Of a stretch of 64,000 bases of DNA, positions 8,670 to 17,210 are shown piece after piece; position 1 is the stretch's first letter, and each line of letters opens with the position of its first letter. The notes under the pieces were generated by a model. The model saw nothing but the letters and a program-made list of their open reading frames with translations. It had not been told where the DNA came from and made no database searches. The stretch is from Pricia antarctica. Its GTDB lineage: Bacteria; Bacteroidota; Bacteroidia; Flavobacteriales; Flavobacteriaceae. Both the position numbers and the translations under genes were made by a program. Where the stretch lies: contig DRGL01000015.1 in assembly GCA_011050085.1 (NCBI GenBank), forward strand, positions 79,212 through 143,211. Direction: 5' to 3'.

Positions 8670-9818
8670 ATGATTGTAGCGTACCAAAAAGGAATTGAAT
8701 ATACTTTAACTACGAAATCGTGTATAATCAGCCTGATTATTTACTTTTTGACTGTTATCTCGGTTTTCGCACAAAAGCCTGTCGGATATACATGGTATGA
8801 GCCTTTAAAATCTGTAACACGGTTTTCAGGGCAAGGTTGGGAAAATATAGGCTTTGGCCGTTTACCGAACAAATCGGAAAAAACGGTTAGGGAGCCGGTA
8901 TGGGAACTTTCGAAGCATGCTGCAGGTTTGGGCGTGCATTTTGAAACCGATTCAGATACACTCGTTATTCAATATCAGGTAGATGGCAACTTGGCAATGG
9001 ATCATATGCCTTCCACCGGGGTGAGCGGAGTCGATCTGTACGTTAAAAATAACGACGAATGGCTTTGGGCGAGAGGGCAACGTTCGTTTAACGACACTAT
9101 CCGTTTTATGTTCAGCCTTGATGCCTTGCCCAAGGTTGGTAAAGAATACCAGCTGCTTTTTCCCTTATACAACAATATTAAGAATCTTCGGATAGGGGCG
9201 GTAGAAGGGTCTTCTTTTCACTTTCTCCCGCCAAGAAAAGAGAAACCAATTGTTGTTTATGGTACTTCAATTGCACAAGGTGCCTGCGCTTCACGGCCAG
9301 GGATGGCATGGACGAACATTCTTTCCAGAAAACTTGATTATCCTGTCGTAAATTTGGGTTTTTCGGGTAATGGAAAATTAGAACCTGAAGTCATCGCGCT
9401 CATCAATGAAATAGATGCATCCATCTTTGTCATCGATTGCTTACCCAATCTTTCTCCAAACGAAAAGCAATCCAAGGAAGAGGTAAAGAAGCGTATACGT
9501 GAAAGCGCAGTATCGCTTCGAAAAAAACATCCAAGGACTTCAATTCTAGTAGTTCAGCACGCCGGTTATTCCGATGGAAATGTAGATTCGGGGAGAAAGC
9601 ATATCTACGAAACTTTGAACTTTTGGTTGGCGGAAACTTTTGCTTCCTTAAAAAAGGAAGGTTTTCAAAATTTGTATATGTTGACTAAAGACGAAATCGG
9701 TTTGACTAACGATGCCTTCGTTGATGGTACCCACCCCTCTGATTTGGGTATGCAGCAATATGCAGAAGCCTATATGTCGGTGCTGAGGCCCTTGACACTA
9801 GAATCGGAACAAAACTAG
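8670..9818 (+). CDS. SGNH/GDSL-family hydrolase, secreted
   Basis: A 382-residue protein with an N-terminal hydrophobic signal (about 18-35, ending near VFAQ), a beta-sandwich domain (about 40-190) and an SGNH hydrolase domain. Catalytic blocks are visible: the nucleophile Ser200 in VVYGTSIAQG, block II NLGFSGNG (about 228-235), block III DCLPN (256-260) and the DGTHP block with Asp352 and His355. This two-domain layout resembles secreted carbohydrate esterases that remove acyl groups from sugars. It is separated by only three bases from the fructosamine-kinase-like gene. Acetyl-esterase activity on a glycoside is a reasonable inference, not shown. Confidence 0.88.
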   Translation: MIVAYQKGIEYTLTTKSCIISLIIYFLTVISVFAQKPVGYTWYEPLKSVTRFSGQGWENIGFGRLPNKSEKTVREPVWELSKHAAGLGVHFETDSDTLVIQYQVDGNLAMDHMPSTGVSGVDLYVKNNDEWLWARGQRSFNDTIRFMFSLDALPKVGKEYQLLFPLYNNIKNLRIGAVEGSSFHFLPPRKEKPIVVYGTSIAQGACASRPGMAWTNILSRKLDYPVVNLGFSGNGKLEPEVIALINEIDASIFVIDCLPNLSPNEKQSKEEVKKRIRESAVSLRKKHPRTSILVVQHAGYSDGNVDSGRKHIYETLNFWLAETFASLKKEGFQNLYMLTKDEIGLTNDAFVDGTHPSDLGMQQYAEAYMSVLRPLTLESEQN

Positions 9819-9821
9819 TTT

Positions 9822-10685
9822 ATGAAAAAATCCATCAAAGAACACATTGAATATTTACTTTGTGTCAGTATTAATACCGTACGGTCGATATCCGGTGGCG
9901 ACATTTCACAGGCCTTTCTACTGGAAACCGAATCGGAACGTTTTTTTTGTAAAGTAAACCCTGATGTAGATTCTCATACCATGTTTCTAGCTGAGAAAGA
10001 GGGCTTGGAAGACATTCGCAAAACCAAAACAATCGCAGTTCCAAAGGTATTGTTTTGTGAGCCTTTAGAAAATGGAGGGCTACTCTTAATGGAGTATGTT
10101 GAACCCAAAAAAGCTTCTAAAGCAGATATGGAAAATTTTGGAAATCGGCTTGCTGCATTTCACCAACATGCGGTTGGAACTGAGTTTGGAGCAGAAACCG
10201 ATAATTTTATAGGTAACCTTCCGCAGTCAAACAAAAAACATTGTGATTGGTCAGAGTTTTACGTTGAAGAGCGAATATTGCCCCAACTTAAATTGGCAAG
10301 AGATAATAGTCGCCTCCAGGACAGCGAAATACCTACTGATCAAACACTTTTAAGGGTGTGCAAGAACCTTTTCCCAAAAACTCGGCCGTCACTTTTACAT
10401 GGCGACCTTTGGAGCGGTAATTATCTGATTTCCCATGACGGAACCCCTTACCTTATCGACCCAGCCGTTTACTACGGACATCACGAAGTCGATATTGCCA
10501 TGACCCGTCTGTTTGGTGGCTTCGGCTTAGCTTTTTACAATGCCTACAATGAGCATTTCCCAAAAATCACTGGTGAGGCGGAACGTAACGACATCTATCA
10601 ATTGTATTATCTACTCGTACATTTAAATCTTTTCGGCAATTCATACTATCAGAATGTGAAGCAGATTTTGGATAGGTATTTTTGA
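9822..10685 (+). CDS. Fructosamine kinase family protein
   Basis: A 287-residue cytoplasmic kinase-fold protein of the fructosamine/ketosamine-3-kinase family, which phosphorylates Amadori-type glycated amines so that they break down. Visible signatures are the ATP-binding Lys in FFCKV (Lys44), the catalytic loop LLHGDLWSGN (191-200) and the metal-binding LIDPAVYYGHHEVDIAM segment (211-227). Length is normal. It is wedged between a secreted esterase and a PQQ dehydrogenase with near-zero spacing, so it may handle a sugar-amine product of that pathway rather than general protein repair. Co-transcription is likely. Confidence 0.9.
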   Translation: MKKSIKEHIEYLLCVSINTVRSISGGDISQAFLLETESERFFCKVNPDVDSHTMFLAEKEGLEDIRKTKTIAVPKVLFCEPLENGGLLLMEYVEPKKASKADMENFGNRLAAFHQHAVGTEFGAETDNFIGNLPQSNKKHCDWSEFYVEERILPQLKLARDNSRLQDSEIPTDQTLLRVCKNLFPKTRPSLLHGDLWSGNYLISHDGTPYLIDPAVYYGHHEVDIAMTRLFGGFGLAFYNAYNEHFPKITGEAERNDIYQLYYLLVHLNLFGNSYYQNVKQILDRYF

Positions 10686-10716
10686 TTAATTTTAAACGAA
10701 CCGTGGCTTAAAACCT

Positions 10717-12855
10717 ATGTTATCAAAAAATAATCTTCGGATGCTCCTATTGTCCGCACTCCTTTTTTTGGGATGTACTACTTTTGAAAAAGAATCTTCA
10801 AAAAAGCAGTATACCACTTGGTCATCGTATTTAGGAGATTCAGGCCGTAGCCACTACTCTACCCTATCGCAAATAACGCCTGAAAATGTAAAGGATCTAA
10901 AGGTAGCATGGCGCTATGAATCTCAGGATTTCGGGCAAATGCAGATGAATTCTATTGTCGTAGATTCGTTACTTTATGGTGTTTCGGCCGCTTTGCGTGT
11001 CTTTGCAATTAATGCAGCAACAGGCAAGCAAGTATGGCAGTTCGGCGATTCTGTACAGGTATCGCATTCCACAAGTCGCGGAGTGTCATACTGGGAAAAA
11101 GGAGACGACAGGCGTATTCTTTGCACAAAGGGCCCAGATCTTTTCGCCCTTGATGCCCTTACCGGTAAACCGATAGAAAGTTTTGGTATCGGGGGAAAAG
11201 TAGATATGCGTTCGGGGATGCCAAAATCTGCCGAAGAAAAATTCGTGATTTCCAATACGCCCGGTACCATTTATAAAGATTTTATCGTGATGCCCCTACG
11301 GCTCTATGAAGGGGTAGGTGCGGCGCCAGGTGATATCATGGCTTTTAATATCATCACCGGAGATGTCGAATGGACTTTCCATACTATACCTGAGAGCGAT
11401 GAGGCTGGTGCAGGTACCTGGGGTGATAAAAATATCCGCAATAGTGAGTTAGTAGGTGCCGCCAATAACTGGGCTGGAATGGCCGTTGACGAAGAAAAAG
11501 GTGTTATCTACGTTCCAACCGGTTCTGCCGCCCCTGATTTTTATGGCGGCATTCGTAAAGGCAGCAATCTATACGCCAACAGTCTTTTGGCCCTTAATGC
11601 CGATACTGGCGAATACATTTGGCATTTTCAATTTACCCATCATGACCTTTGGGACCGAGACTTACCTGCACCCCCAAATCTTTTGACAGTCGAGCGTAAC
11701 GGCAAAAAAATAGACGCTGTTGCACAGGTAACCAAACAAGGTTATGTCTTCGTTTTTGATAGATTGACCGGAGAACCGCTCTTTGACATTGAAGAGATAA
11801 AAGTACCTGCTTCTAATTTAAAAGGTGAGGAAGCATGGCCCACACAGCCTTTTCCTAGTTCGCCAAAACCCTTTGCGCGACAGTCTGGCGAGTTGACCGA
11901 AAATAGTGTGAGTCCGCAGGCTGAAAATCCTGAGGCATTACGACACCTTTTAAAAACTGCGGATTCACGAATTTATGCACCCCCAAGCCTTGAACCTGTT
12001 TTATTATTGCCAGGTTACGATGGGGGGGCAGAATGGGGTGGTGCCTCGGTAGACCCCGAAAACGCTATTCTATACGTGAATGCTAATGAAATGCCATGGA
12101 TTTTACAAATGGGAGAGCAAACAGCAGACTATAGCGGAAAACCTCTGGGGGAGGCGACCTATCAAAAATACTGCGTTACCTGCCATCAATCAGATAGAAA
12201 GGGATTAGCGGCTAGCGGATTTCCATCGCTCATTGATTTGCAGTTGAGAAAAGATAAGAATGAAACTTCTAACATCATAGACCAAGGAAGAGGAATGATG
12301 CCTGGTTTTCCCCAAATTACAGATAGTGAAAAAGAAGCTCTTTTACGGTTTTTGTACAATCAAGAAATCCAGTATACCGTTGTTGATAAAGAGGCAAAAC
12401 CTGATGAGGATACCAAATCAAACCCATTACATGTTCCCTATAAACATTTGGGATATACCAAATTTTTAGATAGCAAAGGTCTTCCAGCAATTGCGCCGCC
12501 GTGGGGCACACTACACGCTATCGATTTAAATACCGGAGAGTATAAATGGTCGGTTCCTTTAGGCAATACGCCCGAACTCGGTGAAGACGGCATCGGAACA
12601 GGCACAGAAAATTATGGTGGAGCGGTTATAACCGAAAATGGGCTGTTGTTCATAGGTGCGACACGCGACGGTTTCTTCCGTGTATTCGATACGCAGAACG
12701 GAAATTTATTATGGGAATATAAACTGCCTGTGCCGGCTTTTGCTACACCGGCTATGTACGAAGTCAATGGCAAACAATATATTGCTATTGCCTGTGGAGG
12801 CGAAAAATTGGGAACGGAAAAAGGAAACTTGGTTTTAGGCTTTGCCCTTGACTAA
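10717..12855 (+). CDS. PQQ-dependent dehydrogenase with cytochrome c domain, lipoprotein
   Basis: A 712-residue quinoprotein of the membrane-bound glucose dehydrogenase type. An N-terminal lipobox (LFLGC, Cys20) predicts a lipid-anchored periplasmic enzyme. The propeller shows repeated tryptophan-docking type strands (AINAATGKQVW, ALNADTGEYIW, AIDLNTGEYKW, VFDTQNGNLLW). A c-type haem site CVTCH (486-490) lies in an inserted domain between propeller blades, so electrons probably pass from PQQ to haem and on to the respiratory chain. It oxidises an aldose or alcohol outside the cytoplasm. No PQQ biosynthesis genes are seen in this window, so the cofactor must come from elsewhere in the genome or the medium. 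Confidence 0.92.
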   Translation: MLSKNNLRMLLLSALLFLGCTTFEKESSKKQYTTWSSYLGDSGRSHYSTLSQITPENVKDLKVAWRYESQDFGQMQMNSIVVDSLLYGVSAALRVFAINAATGKQVWQFGDSVQVSHSTSRGVSYWEKGDDRRILCTKGPDLFALDALTGKPIESFGIGGKVDMRSGMPKSAEEKFVISNTPGTIYKDFIVMPLRLYEGVGAAPGDIMAFNIITGDVEWTFHTIPESDEAGAGTWGDKNIRNSELVGAANNWAGMAVDEEKGVIYVPTGSAAPDFYGGIRKGSNLYANSLLALNADTGEYIWHFQFTHHDLWDRDLPAPPNLLTVERNGKKIDAVAQVTKQGYVFVFDRLTGEPLFDIEEIKVPASNLKGEEAWPTQPFPSSPKPFARQSGELTENSVSPQAENPEALRHLLKTADSRIYAPPSLEPVLLLPGYDGGAEWGGASVDPENAILYVNANEMPWILQMGEQTADYSGKPLGEATYQKYCVTCHQSDRKGLAASGFPSLIDLQLRKDKNETSNIIDQGRGMMPGFPQITDSEKEALLRFLYNQEIQYTVVDKEAKPDEDTKSNPLHVPYKHLGYTKFLDSKGLPAIAPPWGTLHAIDLNTGEYKWSVPLGNTPELGEDGIGTGTENYGGAVITENGLLFIGATRDGFFRVFDTQNGNLLWEYKLPVPAFATPAMYEVNGKQYIAIACGGEKLGTEKGNLVLGFALD

Positions 12856-12914
12856 AAGCACTGAATGTATATGCGTAATAGACTTTACGGCGCTAAGAAT
12901 AAATTCAATTTAAG

Positions 12915-13976
12915 ATGCACACAATAAGAATATTAGTGGTCGGCTGCGGTAATATGGGAACTTCGCATGCACGTGCCTATCATCAAATGGGCGGCGTTGA
13001 AATCGTAGGTCTTGTCAGTCGAACACCCAAAAGTAGGGAACGTCTTTCAAATGAGCTGGGCGGTTATCCTACTTTCAGCGACTATAGAGAGGCATTAAAT
13101 GCTACAAACCCCGATGCCGTTTCCATCAACACCTACCCTGATACGCATGCCGCCTATATTCGAGAAGCCCTAGATGCTGACGCACATGTTTTTGTAGAAA
13201 AACCATTGGCTTTGACCGTCGATGAAGCGCAAGGCTTAGTCGATTTGGCGCACAAAAAAAATAAGAAACTGGTTGTGGGATATATTCTGCGAGTTCACCC
13301 GGCCTGGACAAAATTCGTGGAATTGGCTAAAACCTTAGGTAAGCCTTTGGTAATGCGTATGAACCTGAACCAGCAAAGTTCGGGAGCCCATTGGCATACG
13401 CACAAGCAATTAATGAACAGTATGTCGCCTATAGTAGATTGTGGGGTGCACTATGTAGATATCATGTGCTTGATGACCGAATCGGTTCCGGTAAGTGTGA
13501 GCGCTATCGGGGCTAGGCTCTCCGATGAAATCGATACTAGAATGTACAATTACGGACAGTTACAGGTGCGGTTCGAAGACGGTTCGGTGGGCTGGTACGA
13601 GGCGGGCTGGGGACCAATGATGAGCGAAACCGCTTTTTTTGTAAAGGACGTTATCGGACCAAAAGGCTGCGTCTCGATAATGGATGAAGCTAAAGGTGAA
13701 TCTGACGATGTGGATAGTCATTCCAAAACAGGTGCTTTAAAGCTGCACCATTCCGAAATCGATGAAAACGGTATATTTATAAAAAAAGATGAATATATCG
13801 ACACCTCTGATGAGCCCGACCATGATGGTCTATGTAGGTTGGAGCAAGACTTTTTTTTGACTGCTATTACAGAAAATCTAGATGTAAGCGAGCATATGCG
13901 CGATGCGGTGAATAGTTTGCGTATCGTTTTGGCTGCCGACGAGTCGTTTAGAACCGGAAAGACCGTTAGTCTTTAA
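12915..13976 (+). CDS. Gfo/Idh/MocA family oxidoreductase
   Basis: A 353-residue NAD(P)-dependent dehydrogenase. The N-terminal Rossmann fold has VVGCGNMGTSHARAY (8-22), and the signature EKPLALT follows at 95-101. The C-terminal half is the usual substrate-binding alpha/beta domain, with a GVHYVDIM segment that supplies the conserved His/Asp. The family oxidises or epimerises sugars and inositols, including oxidation of glycosides at C3. It is the last gene of the run starting at 7898. Its 3' end overlaps the convergent NlpC/P60 gene by 11 bp. The exact substrate is unknown. Confidence 0.92.
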   Translation: MHTIRILVVGCGNMGTSHARAYHQMGGVEIVGLVSRTPKSRERLSNELGGYPTFSDYREALNATNPDAVSINTYPDTHAAYIREALDADAHVFVEKPLALTVDEAQGLVDLAHKKNKKLVVGYILRVHPAWTKFVELAKTLGKPLVMRMNLNQQSSGAHWHTHKQLMNSMSPIVDCGVHYVDIMCLMTESVPVSVSAIGARLSDEIDTRMYNYGQLQVRFEDGSVGWYEAGWGPMMSETAFFVKDVIGPKGCVSIMDEAKGESDDVDSHSKTGALKLHHSEIDENGIFIKKDEYIDTSDEPDHDGLCRLEQDFFLTAITENLDVSEHMRDAVNSLRIVLAADESFRTGKTVSL

Positions 13977-15156
13977 ATAATGGTGTCTCTAATAAGCTAG
14001 TCAATCCAACGTCCTTTTCTTTTAAAATTCGCTTGGTACGCAAATAACGGTTACGGTTAAATGTATCGAAATTTGTAGCATTCTCATCCATACTGCTTAT
14101 ACGCACCATTTCGGAAGCGTGTATAAATTCGTTGTTTCCCATCCAAATACCAACATGAACTACTTTTTCCGGTAACGTATCGTTAGCCTTCCTTCCAAAA
14201 AACAATAAGTCCCCTTTTTCAAGATTTTCAAAGTTAGCTACTGAATCTACGGCCTTACCGGTAAGCACCTGTTGCGAGGCATCCCTTGGAATAACCATAC
14301 CGTTGAGGAAATACACCGTTTTAGTAAAACCACTACAATCCATACCTTTCGTTGAGGTACCTCCCCATAGATACGGTACACCCATCAAAGTTTTCGAAGT
14401 GGCAATCAAACTATCTGCGTTAGGTTTTAAATTTTCCAACCAAGTGTTATACGGCTCCGCTTCATCCATGGAAACATAGGCCTGTCTACCATCGGGATAG
14501 CTAACCTTATAAAAACCGTCGCCAGATTCGATTATTTCCAGAATATTGCCCGCAACCAAGTCTGATACGGGTTGCTTTCTATCCAGCCCTTCATATGAAT
14601 GTCCATAGGTTTTAGTGAAAATCAGCTTTGGGGTAGACTTCCAATGAGCCATAATTTGGTCATCCATGAGTTCGATACCTCCGTGATCTACCCATGAAAG
14701 GTAATTATCGGGCGTTTGAATATAATACCATTCCTTTTCCTTCTTAAGAACTTTTACGGGTGTTCCCAAGGTGGCCTGGGTTGCCAACTCCGCCGAGTGT
14801 TTCGGTTCACTTCGCAAGTTGGCTACCGATATATTTATAAGCGCCTGTACCTTTCCATTCAGTTTTTCGGACGGTAATACCTGAATATTATCTTCAAAAA
14901 CGATGTTATCGGAATCCAACTTTGCCTTAAGGGCTTCAGCGGCTTTTGGCATATTAGTTTCTCCCGATAATACATATGCATCTGAACCATCGATAACTGT
15001 AATATCGAAAAGTGCGGTACGCTTATCAGGTGCAAATTCGGAACGCGTTTTTTCTATTTCAGTGAACAATTTACGCTTATCATCCATTTTTCCGCAATTG
15101 GTAAGTGATAGGATGACCACCAGTACGGACAATACTTTCAAAAAGGGTCTAAGCAT
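13966..15156 (-). CDS. NlpC/P60 (C40) family peptidase lipoprotein with SH3 domains
   Basis: A 396-residue cell-wall endopeptidase, started at the ATG at 15156 because that gives a proper lipoprotein signal ending at Cys21 (LSLTNC); an upstream in-frame start only adds 22 unlikely residues. Bacterial SH3 regions cover about 100-240. The C-terminal NlpC/P60 domain has the catalytic Cys274 in GMDCSGF, His334 in VVHVGIW and a third polar residue, His346, in FIHASEM. It likely cleaves gamma-D-Glu-diaminopimelate bonds in peptidoglycan at the outer membrane or in the periplasm. It converges with the Gfo/Idh/MocA gene (11-bp overlap) and is divergent from the methyltransferase 46 bp away. Confidence 0.93.
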   Translation of the reverse strand: MLRPFLKVLSVLVVILSLTNCGKMDDKRKLFTEIEKTRSEFAPDKRTALFDITVIDGSDAYVLSGETNMPKAAEALKAKLDSDNIVFEDNIQVLPSEKLNGKVQALINISVANLRSEPKHSAELATQATLGTPVKVLKKEKEWYYIQTPDNYLSWVDHGGIELMDDQIMAHWKSTPKLIFTKTYGHSYEGLDRKQPVSDLVAGNILEIIESGDGFYKVSYPDGRQAYVSMDEAEPYNTWLENLKPNADSLIATSKTLMGVPYLWGGTSTKGMDCSGFTKTVYFLNGMVIPRDASQQVLTGKAVDSVANFENLEKGDLLFFGRKANDTLPEKVVHVGIWMGNNEFIHASEMVRISSMDENATNFDTFNRNRYLRTKRILKEKDVGLTSLLETPLFKD

Positions 15157-15202
15157 GATTCCATTAGTTTTATAGGATTGTAAATTATGTAAATTTGGTA
15201 CA

Positions 15203-16465
15203 ATGAAAAAATTAAAGGTCATCGAACTTTTTGCTGGTGTTGGCGGTTTTCGACTGGGGCTAGAAAAAAAGGGATGCTATAAAGTAGTTTGGAGCAATCA
15301 ATGGGAGCCGAGCACTAAGAAACAACACGCCTCGGAGGTCTACACAGCACGTTTCGGTAATCAAAATCACAGCAATCAAAATATCGCCGAAGTGAAAACT
15401 AGCGATATCCCCGATGCAGATGTTCTGGTCGGCGGCTTCCCCTGCCAAGATTATTCTGTGGCTACTAATTTAAAGGACTCGAAGGGATTGATTGGCAAAA
15501 AAGGAGTTTTATGGTGGAGCATCCATAGAATTCTATCCGAAAAAGAAAATCCCCCGAGCTATTTAATCTTAGAAAATGTTGATCGTTTGCTGAAATCTCC
15601 TTCTATACAACGAGGCCGAGATTTTGCAATCATTTTAAAAAGTTTGGATACTTTGGGTTATGCCGTGGAATGGCGGGTAATCAACGCTGCAGATTACGGA
15701 ATGCCGCAACGCAGACGTAGAGTATTCATCGTAGCCTATCATAAAACAACATCGATTTTCAAACGCCTGAAAGTTACCGATCCCTTAGATTGGATGCACG
15801 AATCAGGGGGCATAGCCTCAGCGTTTCCGGTACAAAACTCAAAAAGATATTTACTCGATACGTCTATTAATAAAAGTGCCAACTCTTTTCCGCTTACTGA
15901 TTCCCTTGTGTCTATCTCAAAGTATTTTAATGAAGGCAAAAAGTTGTCCCCTTTTGAGAACACAGGGGTTTGTATCGATAGTAAGGTCATAACGATCAAA
16001 TCAAACCCAAATTATCATGGGCAGCACGCCGTTCTAGGTGATATTTTACAAAAAAAAGAAGTGGATACCACATTCCACATCCCTGAAGGGGATTTTCCGA
16101 AATGGGAATATTTAAAAGGAGCAAAAAAAGAAATCCGAACCTCCAAAAATGGTTTTGAATATCACTACAATGAAGGAGGGATGATTTTTCCAGATCCTTT
16201 GGATAAGGCATCCCGTACCATAATCACAGGAGAAGGAGGTAGATCACCATCACGGTTCAAACATGTTATCCAAACCGAAAAAGGTTTGCGTAGATTAACG
16301 CCTTTAGAGTTAGAACGCTTGAACATGTTCCCAGACAACCATACCCTACTTGAGGGTATCAGGGATACCAAACGTGCATTCTTCATGGGCAATGCTCTGG
16401 TTGTTGGCGTCATTGAAAAATTAGGTGCTGCCTTAATTAATAAAATTCAAAATCGAGAATTTTAA
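15203..16465 (+). CDS. DNA (cytosine-5-)-methyltransferase, Dcm/HhaI type
   Basis: A 420-residue C5-cytosine methyltransferase with the motifs in the normal order: I FAGVGGFRLGL (10-20), IV GGFPCQDYS with catalytic Cys81, VI ENVDRL (124-129), VIII QRRRRVFIVA (169-178), then a target-recognition region of about 180 residues (200-360), IX RRLTPLELERLNMFP and X GNALVVGVIEKLG at the C terminus. It is complete. No recognisable restriction endonuclease lies beside it, so it may be an orphan methylase or part of a system whose nuclease is unrecognised. A TAAATTTG box sits only six bases before the ATG. The recognition sequence cannot be predicted from this alone. Confidence 0.95.
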   Translation: MKKLKVIELFAGVGGFRLGLEKKGCYKVVWSNQWEPSTKKQHASEVYTARFGNQNHSNQNIAEVKTSDIPDADVLVGGFPCQDYSVATNLKDSKGLIGKKGVLWWSIHRILSEKENPPSYLILENVDRLLKSPSIQRGRDFAIILKSLDTLGYAVEWRVINAADYGMPQRRRRVFIVAYHKTTSIFKRLKVTDPLDWMHESGGIASAFPVQNSKRYLLDTSINKSANSFPLTDSLVSISKYFNEGKKLSPFENTGVCIDSKVITIKSNPNYHGQHAVLGDILQKKEVDTTFHIPEGDFPKWEYLKGAKKEIRTSKNGFEYHYNEGGMIFPDPLDKASRTIITGEGGRSPSRFKHVIQTEKGLRRLTPLELERLNMFPDNHTLLEGIRDTKRAFFMGNALVVGVIEKLGAALINKIQNREF

Positions 16466-16765
16466 AACTACGTTTTACCGACTCGTTGGTTTGAAACATA
16501 AATATTATTTTTTGATGTTGCCAAATAGCTGTCGTTGGTCAAACCATAACTGCATTATATCGTTCATTAAAATAGCTATTATGTTTACCACGTTAAATTT
16601 ACGGACCGGTGGGTATGTTTAAGGTACAGTCTACCAATTCAGGTTATTTTACAATAGGGTAACTATTGATTGATTTCGATGGCCTTATTTAAATACTAAA
16701 AGTCAATTCTTTAAATTTTATAATTTAGGTTTGGAATTTGGATTTTTTGTCGTATCTTGTCATTT
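16466..16765. other. Intergenic gap of 300 bp upstream of the 124-residue protein
   Basis: AT-rich DNA with no convincing gene. A TAGGTTTG box at 16726-16733 fits the Bacteroidota -7 element and is annotated separately. No terminator with a strong stem was found after the methyltransferase. Confidence 0.4.
16726..16733 (+). promoter_or_regulatory. Putative -7 element (TAGGTTTG)
   Basis: Matches the Bacteroidota consensus TAnnTTTG and lies 33 bp before the ATG at 16766. No clear -33 TTG element is visible at the usual spacing, so the call is tentative. Confidence 0.35.
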
Positions 16766-17140
16766 ATGGTAAATGTAGAAAAGTCAGAGAATCAAGAGTT
16801 CCTAGAAAAGTCCATCCACCACTTGGAAGCCACTGGCTTTGAAGATATTAAGGCTGATATGGAAGGGTATGAAACCCCAAAATCCTATATCCGAAAGGGT
16901 CATGAGGAAAAAATTACACCGGATATTGTTGCATTAAAGAACGGTCGGAAGTATTATTTTGAAATAAGTTTAAAATCGGATAAGCCAAGATTGTTGAAAA
17001 CCAAATGGCTTTTCTTGGATACATTAAGCCGAATGAACTCTAATCGTTTTCGTATTATAACCACGAGAGGGCATTACAAGTTTACGGATACTATGCTAGA
17101 GGATATCAACCTTAGCAATAAAGAGCCTATTAAAATCTAG
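16766..17140 (+). CDS. Small conserved-looking protein with PD-(D/E)xK-like pattern
   Basis: A 124-residue soluble protein, with the ATG at 16766 preferred to a TTG at 16757. No named family was recognised with certainty. The centre reads TPDIVALKNGRKYYFEISLKS: an acidic residue after Pro, a beta hairpin, then Glu and a Lys two positions further than in the standard (D/E)xK. This resembles a degenerate nuclease-superfamily core, but could equally be a non-catalytic relative. It follows the cytosine methyltransferase after a 300 bp gap with its own likely promoter, so it is not clearly its partner. A strong bidirectional terminator follows. Function unknown. Confidence 0.75.
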   Translation: MVNVEKSENQEFLEKSIHHLEATGFEDIKADMEGYETPKSYIRKGHEEKITPDIVALKNGRKYYFEISLKSDKPRLLKTKWLFLDTLSRMNSNRFRIITTRGHYKFTDTMLEDINLSNKEPIKI

Positions 17141-17180
17141 ACCTAAGGCGATGATTTTCGTCATGCTATAATAAATGTTG

Positions 17181-17210
17181 ATAGAGCCACGATTTTTATC
17201 GTGGCTCTAT
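17181..17210. terminator. Bidirectional intrinsic terminator hairpin
   Basis: A perfect 13-bp stem, ATAGAGCCACGAT (17181-17193) with ATCGTGGCTCTAT (17198-17210), around a TTTT loop, lies between two convergent genes. T-rich sequence follows on the plus strand. The stop codon of the GNAT gene (17207-17209) lies inside the right arm, so the hairpin begins within that coding sequence. Confidence 0.85.
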
